A stretch of DNA of 6,318 nt from Nitrospinota bacterium (GCA_022567815.1 JADFGI010000190.1:1-6318); one strand, 5' to 3'. Positions 1-6,308 are shown, counted from the first letter of the stretch. Numbers and translations: made by a program. Notes: generated by a model from the sequence alone, not told the origin.

Positions 1-2
1 CG

Positions 3-1397
3 GAAGCCATTATTGCCGGATCCATGGGAGAATACACGCTCTCCTCCTTCGGCGATGACCCGTTTCTCGAGACGTTGCTGGGCGCCGCCGACATCCGCAC
101 CCGGACCCTGGAGGCGCCCGGTGGACGGGTCCTGGAGGCCGCCGCGCCCTTTCTGGTGAATGGGGAAGCGGCAGCGCTGCTGCGGCTTGGGCTGTCCCTG
201 GATCGCTTCGACGCCATGAATGCGCAGTCCCTCCGCCAGTTGGCTGTTACGGGTGTCTTAACCTTGATTCTGGGTGTGGCGCTCCTGAATTTTATTGTGG
301 GACATCAACATCGCCAGATCCTGCGCAAAGGGTTTCTCCGGTTACGGCGGTACACGAATACCATTCTGGAAAATCTTGGGAGTGGGGTGCTGGCCGTAAC
401 GCCCGACGGAATGATTGAGGTCTGTAACCGTGAGGCGGCACGGCTCCTCCGCACTACCGCCGATCAGTCCATCGGACAACCCGTCCGCGATCTCAGTCCG
501 GATATCGCCCGGCTGGTTGCCGACACGGTAAAACAACGGGGAGGCATCACGCCAGCGCGTCGGTTCGCGCAGGACGGGAGTGCCGAAACCTGGGCGATCC
601 AAACATCCTTTCTGGGCGACACCGGACACAATGGTGAGGAGCGTGAAGACGCCTGTATCGTCATCGTCGATGATGTGACCGCGCAAGTGCGGCTCGAAGG
701 GCAGGTCCGCCACCAGGAAAAACTCGCCGCTATGGGGACTCTGGCCTCCACGGTCGCCCACGAAATCCGCAATCCGCTGAATGCCATCGGGATCATCGCC
801 CAATTGCTGGACAGACGGTATTCCCCGCAGGAAGCAGAACCGAAATACCGCGACTATTTTACATCCGTGACCCGTGAGATCGCCCGCATCAATGACATTG
901 TCGAGCAGTTCATCCGGTTCGCCCGGCCTCCGAAATTGGATCTGCAGCCGATTGATTTCCCCGGCCTGTTGCGGGATATTGAAAACCTGTACCGGGAAAC
1001 GTTCACAGGCGCCAATATCCGCTGGCGCGTCACCGCGGACCCGCACCAGGCCACCGAAGCCGACGCATCAAAAATAAAGCAGGTTGTCATTAACCTGGTA
1101 AAAAATGCCTGGGAAGCGATCCACGAAGACGGTGAAATCACGGTCACCGGCCGGGCCGGCGATGACGACTACACGATTATCGTCACGGATAACGGCGAAG
1201 GCATGGACGCGGAAACCCGCAGCAGAATTTTCGATATCTATTATACGAAGAAGAAGGACGGGACCGGCATCGGACTGGCCCTGGTTCATCAAATCGTCTC
1301 GCAGCATGGCGGGACCATCACGGTGGACAGTACGCCGGGGCAGGGGACAACCTGTACTCTGCGTTTTCCCTGTCAGCGCGTCGCGGAGGTGATATGA
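3..1397 (+). CDS. Membrane-bound PAS sensor histidine kinase of the NtrB/FleS type, 5'-truncated by the window edge
   Basis: Likely an inner-membrane kinase that autophosphorylates on His and passes the phosphate to the response regulator encoded next. The frame is open from base 3 with no stop, so the true start is probably upstream; the first ATG in the window is at 24. Counting from that Met, residues about 1-71 look like the end of an extracytoplasmic sensor region, and 74-92 form a hydrophobic membrane segment. No HAMP domain is visible, since a PAS-like domain follows at about 108-225. The HisKA region has H246 in HEIRNPLNAI. The HATPase region has an N box (QVVINLVKNAWEAI, 353-366), a G1 box (DNGEGM, 389-394), an F box near F403 and a G2 box (GTGIGL, 413-418), so the catalytic core is intact. 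The stop overlaps the regulator's ATG (ATGA), indicating translational coupling. The flagellar role is inferred from the neighbours; the ligand is unknown. Confidence 0.93.
   Translation, partial: EAIIAGSMGEYTLSSFGDDPFLETLLGAADIRTRTLEAPGGRVLEAAAPFLVNGEAAALLRLGLSLDRFDAMNAQSLRQLAVTGVLTLILGVALLNFIVGHQHRQILRKGFLRLRRYTNTILENLGSGVLAVTPDGMIEVCNREAARLLRTTADQSIGQPVRDLSPDIARLVADTVKQRGGITPARRFAQDGSAETWAIQTSFLGDTGHNGEEREDACIVIVDDVTAQVRLEGQVRHQEKLAAMGTLASTVAHEIRNPLNAIGIIAQLLDRRYSPQEAEPKYRDYFTSVTREIARINDIVEQFIRFARPPKLDLQPIDFPGLLRDIENLYRETFTGANIRWRVTADPHQATEADASKIKQVVINLVKNAWEAIHEDGEITVTGRAGDDDYTIIVTDNGEGMDAETRSRIFDIYYTKKKDGTGIGLALVHQIVSQHGGTITVDSTPGQGTTCTLRFPCQRVAEVI
1385..1393 (+). promoter_or_regulatory. 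Strong Shine-Dalgarno sequence for the response regulator gene
   Basis: GGAGGTGAT lies inside the last codons of the kinase gene and runs directly up to the ATG at 1394. The GGAGG core ends 4 bases before the start. With the 4-base ATGA stop/start overlap, it supports 1394 as the start and coupled production of kinase and regulator. Confidence 0.8.
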
Positions 1398-2755
1398 AGG
1401 CGGAAAATATACTGATCATTGAGGATGAAGCGTTGCAGCGGGAAACGCTGGCGGAAGCCTTGCGCGGCGAATGCAGCCAGGTGCGTACGGCCGCGACCGC
1501 CGAAGACGGACTGGCCCATGTCGCGGGCGAGCGCGTTGATGTCGTGATTACCGACTTCAAACTCCCCGACCACGACGGATTGCACGTGCTACAGGAAGTC
1601 AAGCGTATCAATCCCGAAATTGCGGTCATTGTCATCACCGCGTACGGCAGCATTGACCGGGCCGTCAGCGTCATGAAAGCCGGCGCCTTCGATTACCTGA
1701 CCAAGCCGGTGAACATTGAGGAGTTGGTAATGGTACTGGAGCGCGCCTGCGCGCACCAGGCGCTCGTGTCCGAAAATGCCCGTTTGCGTCGCGACCTCGG
1801 TGAAAAATTCTCCATGGACGGCGTCATCGCCCGCAGCCGGTCGATGGAAGAAGCGCTCAACCTCGCCGGCCGCGTCGCGCCCAGCGACGCATCCGTTCTG
1901 CTGCAGGGCGAAAGCGGCACCGGCAAGGAAGTTCTCGCCAGAGTCGTCCATGCCGCCAGCCGCCGCAAAGACGGCCCCTTTGTCGCCTTCAACGCCGCCG
2001 CTCTCCCTCCGACACTCGTGGAGAGCGAACTTTTCGGGCATGAAAAAGGCGCTTTCACCGGAGCCGACTATCGCAAGGAAGGAAAATTTGAACTCGCCCA
2101 CAAGGGAACCCTGTTGCTCGATGAAGTGACCGAAATGTCCCTGCCTCTTCAGGCCAAACTGCTTCGCGTATTGCAGGAGCACGAAATCGATAAAGTCGGG
2201 GGGAGAGAATCCATTCCCGTCGATGTCCGGGTGATCGCCACCTCCAACCGCGACATCAAAAAACGCATCCGGGAAAATCTATTTCGCGAAGACTTGTACT
2301 ACCGGTTGAACGTGATTCCTCTCAAGATAAGTCCCCTGAGAGAACGAAAAGAAGACATCCCGCTCCTGGCAGAACACTTTCTGCAAAAGCATCGCAGGGA
2401 AAATAATAAACCCGTCATGTCGATAGATGAATCCACCGTATCCCTTTTGAAAAAATACAACTGGCCGGGAAACATCCGTGAGTTGGCAAACATAATGGAA
2501 CGCGCCGCCATCTTATGCACAGAAGACACATTACTGCCCGCGCATCTGTTTTTTGAAGACGATGCCGAAATGGATGGCGATGGCTCATCCAAACCCCTCT
2601 CCAATTTCCGAGGAACCATTCATCAAATGGAGAAAGAATTGATCCTGCAAACCCTTGAGGAGCAAAATGGCAATAAAACCCGCGCCGCCGAATCGCTCGG
2701 AATCAGTATCCGTACCCTGCGCAACAAATTGACCGAGTACCAGAGCAGCGGCTGA
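1394..2755 (+). CDS. NtrC-family sigma-54-dependent response regulator, probable flagellar activator (FleR/FlrC/FlgR-like)
   Basis: A 453-residue transcription activator with the full three-domain layout and normal family length. The receiver domain (about 4-118) has the acidic pocket E10/D11, phosphoacceptor D54, T82 and K104. The sigma-54 AAA+ domain (about 142-375) has Walker A GESGTGKE (172-179), the sigma-54-contacting GAFTGA loop (219-224), Walker B GTLLLDE (238-244), the FREDLYYRLNV segment (297-307) and the WPGNIREL sensor II region (357-364). A Fis-type helix-turn-helix closes the protein (about 405-449) with GISIRTLRNKL, a form I associate with FlbD-like flagellar regulators. No key residue is missing. 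It should hydrolyse ATP to open sigma-54 promoters. The gene overlaps the kinase gene and is followed by a sigma-54 promoter in front of flgC, so flagellar control is a likely but inferred role. An AtoC/ZraR-like regulator of another pathway remains possible. Confidence 0.95.
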   Translation: MKAENILIIEDEALQRETLAEALRGECSQVRTAATAEDGLAHVAGERVDVVITDFKLPDHDGLHVLQEVKRINPEIAVIVITAYGSIDRAVSVMKAGAFDYLTKPVNIEELVMVLERACAHQALVSENARLRRDLGEKFSMDGVIARSRSMEEALNLAGRVAPSDASVLLQGESGTGKEVLARVVHAASRRKDGPFVAFNAAALPPTLVESELFGHEKGAFTGADYRKEGKFELAHKGTLLLDEVTEMSLPLQAKLLRVLQEHEIDKVGGRESIPVDVRVIATSNRDIKKRIRENLFREDLYYRLNVIPLKISPLRERKEDIPLLAEHFLQKHRRENNKPVMSIDESTVSLLKKYNWPGNIRELANIMERAAILCTEDTLLPAHLFFEDDAEMDGDGSSKPLSNFRGTIHQMEKELILQTLEEQNGNKTRAAESLGISIRTLRNKLTEYQSSG

Positions 2756-2788
2756 AAAAACCAGGAATAGTTCAAATTTTCCCACTTC

Positions 2789-2810
2789 GTCAAATCCCTG
2801 ACAGTTTTTT
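2789..2810 (+). terminator. Weak possible terminator after the regulator gene
   Basis: GTCA (2789-2792) can pair with TGAC (2799-2802) around a 6-base loop, and six T follow at 2805-2810. A stem of only four pairs is poor for an intrinsic terminator. The position, 33 bases after the regulator stop, is sensible. It overlaps one of the TCAAAT repeats. Confidence 0.2.
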
Positions 2811-2862
2811 CCCATGCCCGGAAAACCCCAGCAGAATCAATTAGCCCCAACATCCCAAGACT

Positions 2863-2880
2863 ATGTCAACTCATTGAAAT
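2863..2880 (+). promoter_or_regulatory. Imperfect dyad, candidate binding site for the sigma-54 activator
   Basis: ATGTCAA, a 4-base spacer CTCA, then TTGAAAT: the arms match as an inverted repeat at 6 of 7 positions. The centre is about 91 bases upstream of the transcription start predicted from the sigma-54 box, a normal distance for an NtrC-type enhancer. The adjacent regulator is the obvious candidate ligand, but its site is not known from this window. Confidence 0.35.
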
Positions 2881-2899
2881 TATTGATGTTATATGGAAC

Positions 2900-2915
2900 T
2901 TCAAATCTTCAAATC
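2900..2915 (+). repeat. Tandem direct repeat TTCAAATC x2 upstream of the sigma-54 promoter
   Basis: Two perfect, abutting copies of TTCAAATC lie about 55 bases upstream of the predicted start site. The shorter word TCAAAT also occurs in the same orientation at 2772-2777 and 2790-2795. They could be half-sites for an activator, or chance repeats in AT-rich DNA. Confidence 0.5.
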
Positions 2916-2935
2916 TAATCAGGTTAAATAGCCTC

Positions 2936-2952
2936 TTGGTATGAAAATTGCT
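2936..2952 (+). promoter_or_regulatory. Sigma-54 (RpoN) promoter of the flgC-fliF-fliG operon
   Basis: TTGGTATG-AAAA-TTGCT has the invariant GG (2938-2939) and GC (2950-2951) separated by exactly 10 bases. It matches the TGGCACG-N4-TTGCW consensus at 10 of 12 positions, the two differences being C to T changes in the -24 element. Predicted transcription start is near 2963. It faces flgC and follows a gene for a sigma-54 activator, as expected for a middle-class flagellar promoter. Confidence 0.85.
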
Positions 2953-3017
2953 CATCATTTAATGCGCCCGATGCAGAAGAACCGTAACTCGTTGATTTTT
3001 TCACTTCATTAACTTTT

Positions 3018-3025
3018 AGGAAGGT
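3018..3025 (+). promoter_or_regulatory. Ribosome binding site of flgC
   Basis: AGGAAGGT ends 7 bases before the ATG at 3033. It is a good purine-rich Shine-Dalgarno sequence at normal spacing and fixes the flgC start. Confidence 0.75.
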
Positions 3026-3032
3026 AAAAGCT

Positions 3033-3470
3033 ATGGATTTTTTGACGGCAATGCAGATCAGCTCTTCCGGGTTGAGCGTTCAGCGCCAACGTATGGAAGT
3101 CATTTCCAGCAACCTGGCTAATATGGAAACCACCCGGACCCCGGAAGGTGGACCGTATCGTAAAAAGAGCATCGTGGTCAGCGCTTTGCCATTGGAAAAC
3201 GAATTTGCCTCGGTATTAAAAAATGAATTGGGAGATACGCTGAATCAGGTTCTGGTCACCCAGGTGATTCGTGACCAATCAGAACCCAGGACCATTTTCA
3301 ATCCGAACCATCCAGACGCCAACGAAGAAGGTTATGTCGCCATGCCCAATATCAACGTCATTGGCGAAATCGTGGACATGATCACCACCACCCGGTCTTT
3401 TGAGGCAAATGTCACCGCCATTAACGCCGCCAAATCCATGGCACTTCGTGCCATAGAACTGGGCAGGTAA
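3033..3470 (+). CDS. flgC: Flagellar basal-body rod protein FlgC
   Basis: A proximal-rod subunit exported by the flagellar type III system and assembled above the MS ring with FlgB, FlgF, FlgG and FliE. At 145 residues it has the family's usual length. The N-terminal rod signature runs from MDFLTAMQISSSGLSVQRQR through VISSNLAN (23-30) to TTRTPEGGPYRKK (33-45). HPDANEEGYVAMPNINV (93-109) and the C-terminal helix RSFEANVTAINAAKSMALRAIELGR (121-145) are typical of FlgC. The N- and C-terminal helices that pack together in rod proteins are both present, and no signal peptide is seen, as expected for this export route. It is the first gene after the sigma-54 promoter. Its usual upstream partner flgB and downstream partner fliE are not adjacent here. 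Confidence 0.97.
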   Translation: MDFLTAMQISSSGLSVQRQRMEVISSNLANMETTRTPEGGPYRKKSIVVSALPLENEFASVLKNELGDTLNQVLVTQVIRDQSEPRTIFNPNHPDANEEGYVAMPNINVIGEIVDMITTTRSFEANVTAINAAKSMALRAIELGR

Positions 3471-3611
3471 CCAGCGTGACGCTCGCTCCCGCGAGGGGGA
3501 AATTGCTCACGCCGGATAATGGGTTTTAGGGTTCTTGGTGGCTGGTGGGCTTGGCGTACCCCTTCGGGGCATGAAGCTAAGGTAAAATACCACATACCCC
3601 TTGTATATTTG

Positions 3612-3634
3612 GGGCCTCGCGTAGCGTCAGGCCC
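3612..3634 (+). other. Stem-loop GGGCCT/AGGCCC in the flgC-fliF spacer
   Basis: GGGCCT (3612-3617) pairs perfectly with AGGCCC (3629-3634). Inside, CGC (3618-3620) can pair with GCG (3624-3626) around GTA, leaving a 2-base bulge. No T-run follows, so it is unlikely to be an intrinsic terminator; mRNA processing or stability is a possible role. Confidence 0.5.
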
Positions 3635-3643
3635 AAGCTTCTT

Positions 3644-3658
3644 CCCCGTGTAACGGGG
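3644..3658 (+). other. Perfect 6-bp stem-loop CCCCGT/ACGGGG upstream of fliF
   Basis: CCCCGT (3644-3649) and ACGGGG (3653-3658) form six pairs around a GTA loop, ending 25 bases before the fliF ATG. No T-run follows, so it is not a typical terminator. Being close to the fliF start, it could affect translation initiation or mark a processing point. Confidence 0.5.
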
Positions 3659-3683
3659 CGTAGCGGGCGTATTGAAATAATTC

Positions 3684-5279
3684 ATGGAAAAATTTATCAC
3701 ATTTCTCAAACAACTTACCGAACGCTTCCTGGCGCTTCCGCAGGGGCAAAAATTAGCAATACTGGTTCTGGTGGCTGGCGGCATCGCCTCCCTGTTCACC
3801 ATGTCGTTATGGCTCAAAGCTCCCGATTACCAGCTCCTTTATGGCAAGCTGACCCCTACAGACGCGGCTAAAATCGTCGATGTCCTGAAATCCGATAAAA
3901 TTCCTTACGAGCTTTCCCATGGTGGCCAAACCATTCGCATCCCGGCCAATGCCCTCTATGAAACCCGCCTCAAGTTGGCCAGCGAAGGCTTGCCGGAAGG
4001 CGGAGAGGTCGGAATGGAAATCTTTGATGACAGCTCCCTGGGAATGACGGAATTCATTCAGAAACTCAACTATCAACGAGCCCTGCAGGGAGAATTGAGC
4101 AGGACCATTAAATCCCTGGATGCTGTAGTTCAAGCCCGGGTTCATCTGGTCATCCCCAAGGACACATTGTTCCTGAAAGAAAAACCCCGAGGCAAGGCTT
4201 CGGTCACCATTAAAATCAAACCCGGAAAAACCCTCACCGGAGAGCAAATCCAGGGCATTGTTCACCTTATTGCCGCCAGCGTGGAGGGGATCGATGCGCA
4301 AGCAGTTGTGGTGTTGGACCTGAAAGGAAATCTTCTTTCTGGAGATAAAGCCAGTTCCAGTAGCGCCATGCGCACGTCCACAAACTATCAGCACAAGCTG
4401 ATGGTTGAAAAAGAACTTCAGGGCAATATCGTCAGAATGCTGGAAAACGCTTTGGGTGCAGGAACCGTCATTGCCCGCGTGAGCGCCGATCTCGACTTTG
4501 AAGTGGTGAATAGAACGGAGGAAATTTTCGACCCGGATTCCCAAGTGGTCCGTAGCGAACAGCTCATTTCGGAATCGACCGTGGGGGCTTTGCCTCCGGG
4601 CGGCGTTCCGGGAGCCCAGGGTCTCGTCCCCGGCGGAACGGGCCAGGCAACGGCGGGAAACCAACCGGCTAAACGCGAAAAGGAAAACCAAACCTTTAAT
4701 TACGAAATCAATAAAATTGTGCGACAGATTTCCAAGCCCATAGGCACGGTGAAAAAAATATCCGTTGCCGTGCTCATTGACGGAACCGTCTCCGGAGATC
4801 CCCCTGCTTACCAGCCCCGGACCGAAGAAGAAATGGCCAAATACCTGCCCATTATCAAATCCGCTATTGGCTACGATGAAAAACGCGGAGACCAGGTCCA
4901 GTTGGAAAATATTCAGTTCGACCGGACCTTTGAACAGGAGGAACGGGATCGACTGTCAAAATCCGAGACCATGGACCTGGCCTTCAAAGCCGCCAAATAT
5001 ATATTAGGCGCTCTTTTCATCCTCCTGTTTTTCACGCGGGTCATTCGTCCCCTAATAAACTGGATGACAACATCCCTGGAAGTGGTTCCCGAAGCCCAGG
5101 GCCAGTTAACCACAACAGAGATGGACGCCATCCAGGAAGAGAAAAAAAGCCTGGGAGCGGCAATCGACAGTGAGGCGACCCAAATCCGGAAGGCGGTTAC
5201 TGAATTTGCCGATAATGATCCCAAATTCACAGCGGGCATCATTCGTAAGTGGCTAAAAGATAAAAGTCCTCCCTCATAA
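3684..5279 (+). CDS. fliF: Flagellar MS-ring protein FliF
   Basis: Forms the inner-membrane MS ring that houses the export gate and carries the FliG rotor ring. The 531 residues match family length. A membrane segment lies at about 24-43. The YscJ/FliF ring-building region follows (about 45-220, with TEFIQKLNYQRALQGELSRTI at 122-142 and ARVHLVIP at 151-158). The larger RBM3 region (about 230-415) is interrupted by a Gly/Pro-rich loop (about 300-332). A second membrane segment is at about 437-451. The cytoplasmic tail ends in VTEFADNDPKFTAGIIRKWLKDK (505-527), the FliG-binding helix region. An in-frame TAA at 3678-3680 means translation cannot begin upstream of 3684. No clear Shine-Dalgarno sequence precedes this ATG, which is unusual beside flgC. 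fliG follows after 18 bases. Confidence 0.97.
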   Translation: MEKFITFLKQLTERFLALPQGQKLAILVLVAGGIASLFTMSLWLKAPDYQLLYGKLTPTDAAKIVDVLKSDKIPYELSHGGQTIRIPANALYETRLKLASEGLPEGGEVGMEIFDDSSLGMTEFIQKLNYQRALQGELSRTIKSLDAVVQARVHLVIPKDTLFLKEKPRGKASVTIKIKPGKTLTGEQIQGIVHLIAASVEGIDAQAVVVLDLKGNLLSGDKASSSSAMRTSTNYQHKLMVEKELQGNIVRMLENALGAGTVIARVSADLDFEVVNRTEEIFDPDSQVVRSEQLISESTVGALPPGGVPGAQGLVPGGTGQATAGNQPAKREKENQTFNYEINKIVRQISKPIGTVKKISVAVLIDGTVSGDPPAYQPRTEEEMAKYLPIIKSAIGYDEKRGDQVQLENIQFDRTFEQEERDRLSKSETMDLAFKAAKYILGALFILLFFTRVIRPLINWMTTSLEVVPEAQGQLTTTEMDAIQEEKKSLGAAIDSEATQIRKAVTEFADNDPKFTAGIIRKWLKDKSPPS

Positions 5280-5297
5280 TTTATTCCAGGCATTCTG

Positions 5298-6308
5298 ATG
5301 GCAAAAAAATACACGGGTCCCGAAAAAGCGGCCATTCTCATGGTGTCCCTGGGAGAAGAGCAAGCCATAAAGATCCTTGAAAATATGGATGAGCGGGAAA
5401 TCCAAGTTCTCGGCAACTATATGGCGGCCATGGGAGATGTGGACACGCCCTCAATGGATTCCGTAACCAAACTATTTTATGACCAGGTGGACGCCGGTAC
5501 GGGAGGAATAGGCGTCGGCGGGATGGATTTTTTAAAAGCGGCCTTGATGAAAGCTCTCGACCCGGCAAAAGCCACGGAAATCCTGAACAACATCACCACT
5601 CCCGGCGAGGAAATGGGAGGCGGCCTTGAAACGGTTCGCATGCTGGAACCCGGGACCATCGCCTCCTTCCTGGTCAACGAACATCCCCAGACGGCGGCCA
5701 TCGTAATGGCCCATTTAGACTCATCATTAGCAAGCGCTACCATCCGTGAAATGCCGGAAGAACATCGCATGGAAATCGTTCACCGCCTGGCCACGCTCGG
5801 GCGGGTTTCCCCTTCCATCCTTCGCGAACTCGACGAGGCACTGCAAATTGAATTCAGAGCTTCAGGAGCCGTTTCCGGAAGCAAGCTGGGGGGCGTTGAA
5901 ACCGCCGCCCACATCATGGGGGCCTTGGACCGGGCCACGGAAACCTCGATCCTGACCGCTATGGATGAAGTGGACCCGGACATGGCGAATGAAATTCGCA
6001 ACCTGAGATTCACCTACGAGGATATTACATCCATTGACGACCAGGGCATCCAGTTAATCCTGAAAGAAGTCAACCAGGAAGATTTGCTCATTTCTCTCAA
6101 AACCGCAAGCGACTCGCTCAAGGAAAAATGGATGAGCAATATGTCCGAACGGGCGGCCGTAATGGTAAAAGAAGATCTGGAATCAATGGGGCCCACGAAA
6201 ATCAGCGACGTAGAAAAGACCCAGCAGAAGATCGTTGCGATATGTAAACAGGTGGAAGAGGAAGGCAAAATAGTCATCGGTGGAGGAGCGGGAGAAGAAC
6301 TAGTATAA
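5298..6308 (+). CDS. fliG: Flagellar motor switch/rotor protein FliG
   Basis: The rotor protein that joins the FliF ring to FliM and interacts with the stator to generate torque on the cytoplasmic face. At 336 residues it is full length. The N-terminal FliF-binding domain (about 1-100) starts YTGPEKAAILMVSLGEEQA. The middle domain carries the conserved EHPQ motif (128-131) in FLVNEHPQTAAIVMAHL. A flexible Gly-containing linker with SGSKLGG (193-199) precedes the C-terminal domain. The C-terminal torque region reads YEDITSIDDQGIQLILKEVNQEDLL (240-264), followed by SNMSERAAVMVKEDLESMGP (280-299) and a VIGGGAGEE tail. Some charged positions common in enterobacterial FliG appear neutral here (Q249, L253, N259). 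The start is supported by the family N-terminus, with only a weak CCAGG Shine-Dalgarno at 5286-5290. It lies 18 bases after fliF in the same operon. Confidence 0.97.
   Translation: MAKKYTGPEKAAILMVSLGEEQAIKILENMDEREIQVLGNYMAAMGDVDTPSMDSVTKLFYDQVDAGTGGIGVGGMDFLKAALMKALDPAKATEILNNITTPGEEMGGGLETVRMLEPGTIASFLVNEHPQTAAIVMAHLDSSLASATIREMPEEHRMEIVHRLATLGRVSPSILRELDEALQIEFRASGAVSGSKLGGVETAAHIMGALDRATETSILTAMDEVDPDMANEIRNLRFTYEDITSIDDQGIQLILKEVNQEDLLISLKTASDSLKEKWMSNMSERAAVMVKEDLESMGPTKISDVEKTQQKIVAICKQVEEEGKIVIGGGAGEELV

Larger units (their letters stand above)
2756..3032 (+). other. Intergenic control region between the regulator gene and flgC
   Basis: This is 277 bases of AT-rich sequence with no credible gene; short minus-strand frames here have no recognisable product. 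It holds a sigma-54 promoter (2936-2952), repeated TCAAAT words (2772, 2790, 2901, 2909), an imperfect dyad (2863-2880) and the flgC ribosome binding site. No flgB or flgB remnant is present, although flgB normally precedes flgC. With transcription predicted to start near 2963, the flgC leader would be about 70 bases. Confidence 0.75.
3471..3683 (+). repeat. Hairpin-rich, GC-rich non-coding block between flgC and fliF, repeat-like
   Basis: These 213 bases contain no usable frame; the forward frames close quickly and none resembles FliE. Three hairpins share CCCC/GGGG arms: 3559-3569 (a UUCG-type loop), 3597-3614 (10-base loop) and 3644-3658 (CCCCGT/ACGGGG). Two more are C3486-G3499, whose five-pair stem closes a GCGA (GNRA-type) loop, and 3612-3634 (GGGCCT/AGGCCC). 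The word GCGTAGCG occurs at 3619-3626 and 3658-3665, and TGACGCT (3477-3483) is inverted at 3623-3629. The composition differs from the AT-rich leader before flgC. It could be a dispersed palindromic (REP/MITE-like) element or a structured mRNA spacer that tunes flgC against fliF output. Copies elsewhere in the genome cannot be checked here. Confidence 0.55.

Noticed and set aside
342..1046. Long minus-strand open frame of 234 codons opposite the kinase gene
   Set aside because: It lies antisense to a clear kinase catalytic core, gives a composition-driven protein with no recognisable domain, and is a shadow of GC-rich codons.
3536..3551. Second sigma-54-like box in the flgC-fliF spacer with GG-N10-GC spacing (TGGTGGC-N4-GGGCT)
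   Set aside because: The -12 element has GG where TT is expected and the -24 element is poor; the surrounding G-rich repeats explain the match by chance.
3551..3567. TTGGCGTA-CCCC-TTCGG, resembling a sigma-54 promoter before fliF
   Set aside because: The invariant GC of the -12 element is replaced by CG, and the segment is part of the CCCC/GGGG hairpin.
3471..3683. Degenerate fliE pseudogene in the spacer
   Set aside because: Forward frames stop early and give no FliE-like residues; the sequence is dominated by palindromes and not decayed coding sequence.
3471..3683. CRISPR array or intrinsic terminator in the spacer
   Set aside because: Repeat words are short and irregularly spaced, and no hairpin is followed by a T-run.
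3332..3817. Minus-strand open frame spanning the flgC-fliF spacer, considered as a gene for the structured block
   Set aside because: It overlaps the ends of flgC and fliF antisense and its translation is low-complexity without family resemblance.
3807..4691. 294-codon minus-strand open frame opposite fliF
   Set aside because: It is fully antisense to a well-conserved FliF sequence, has no recognisable motifs and is not supported as a gene.
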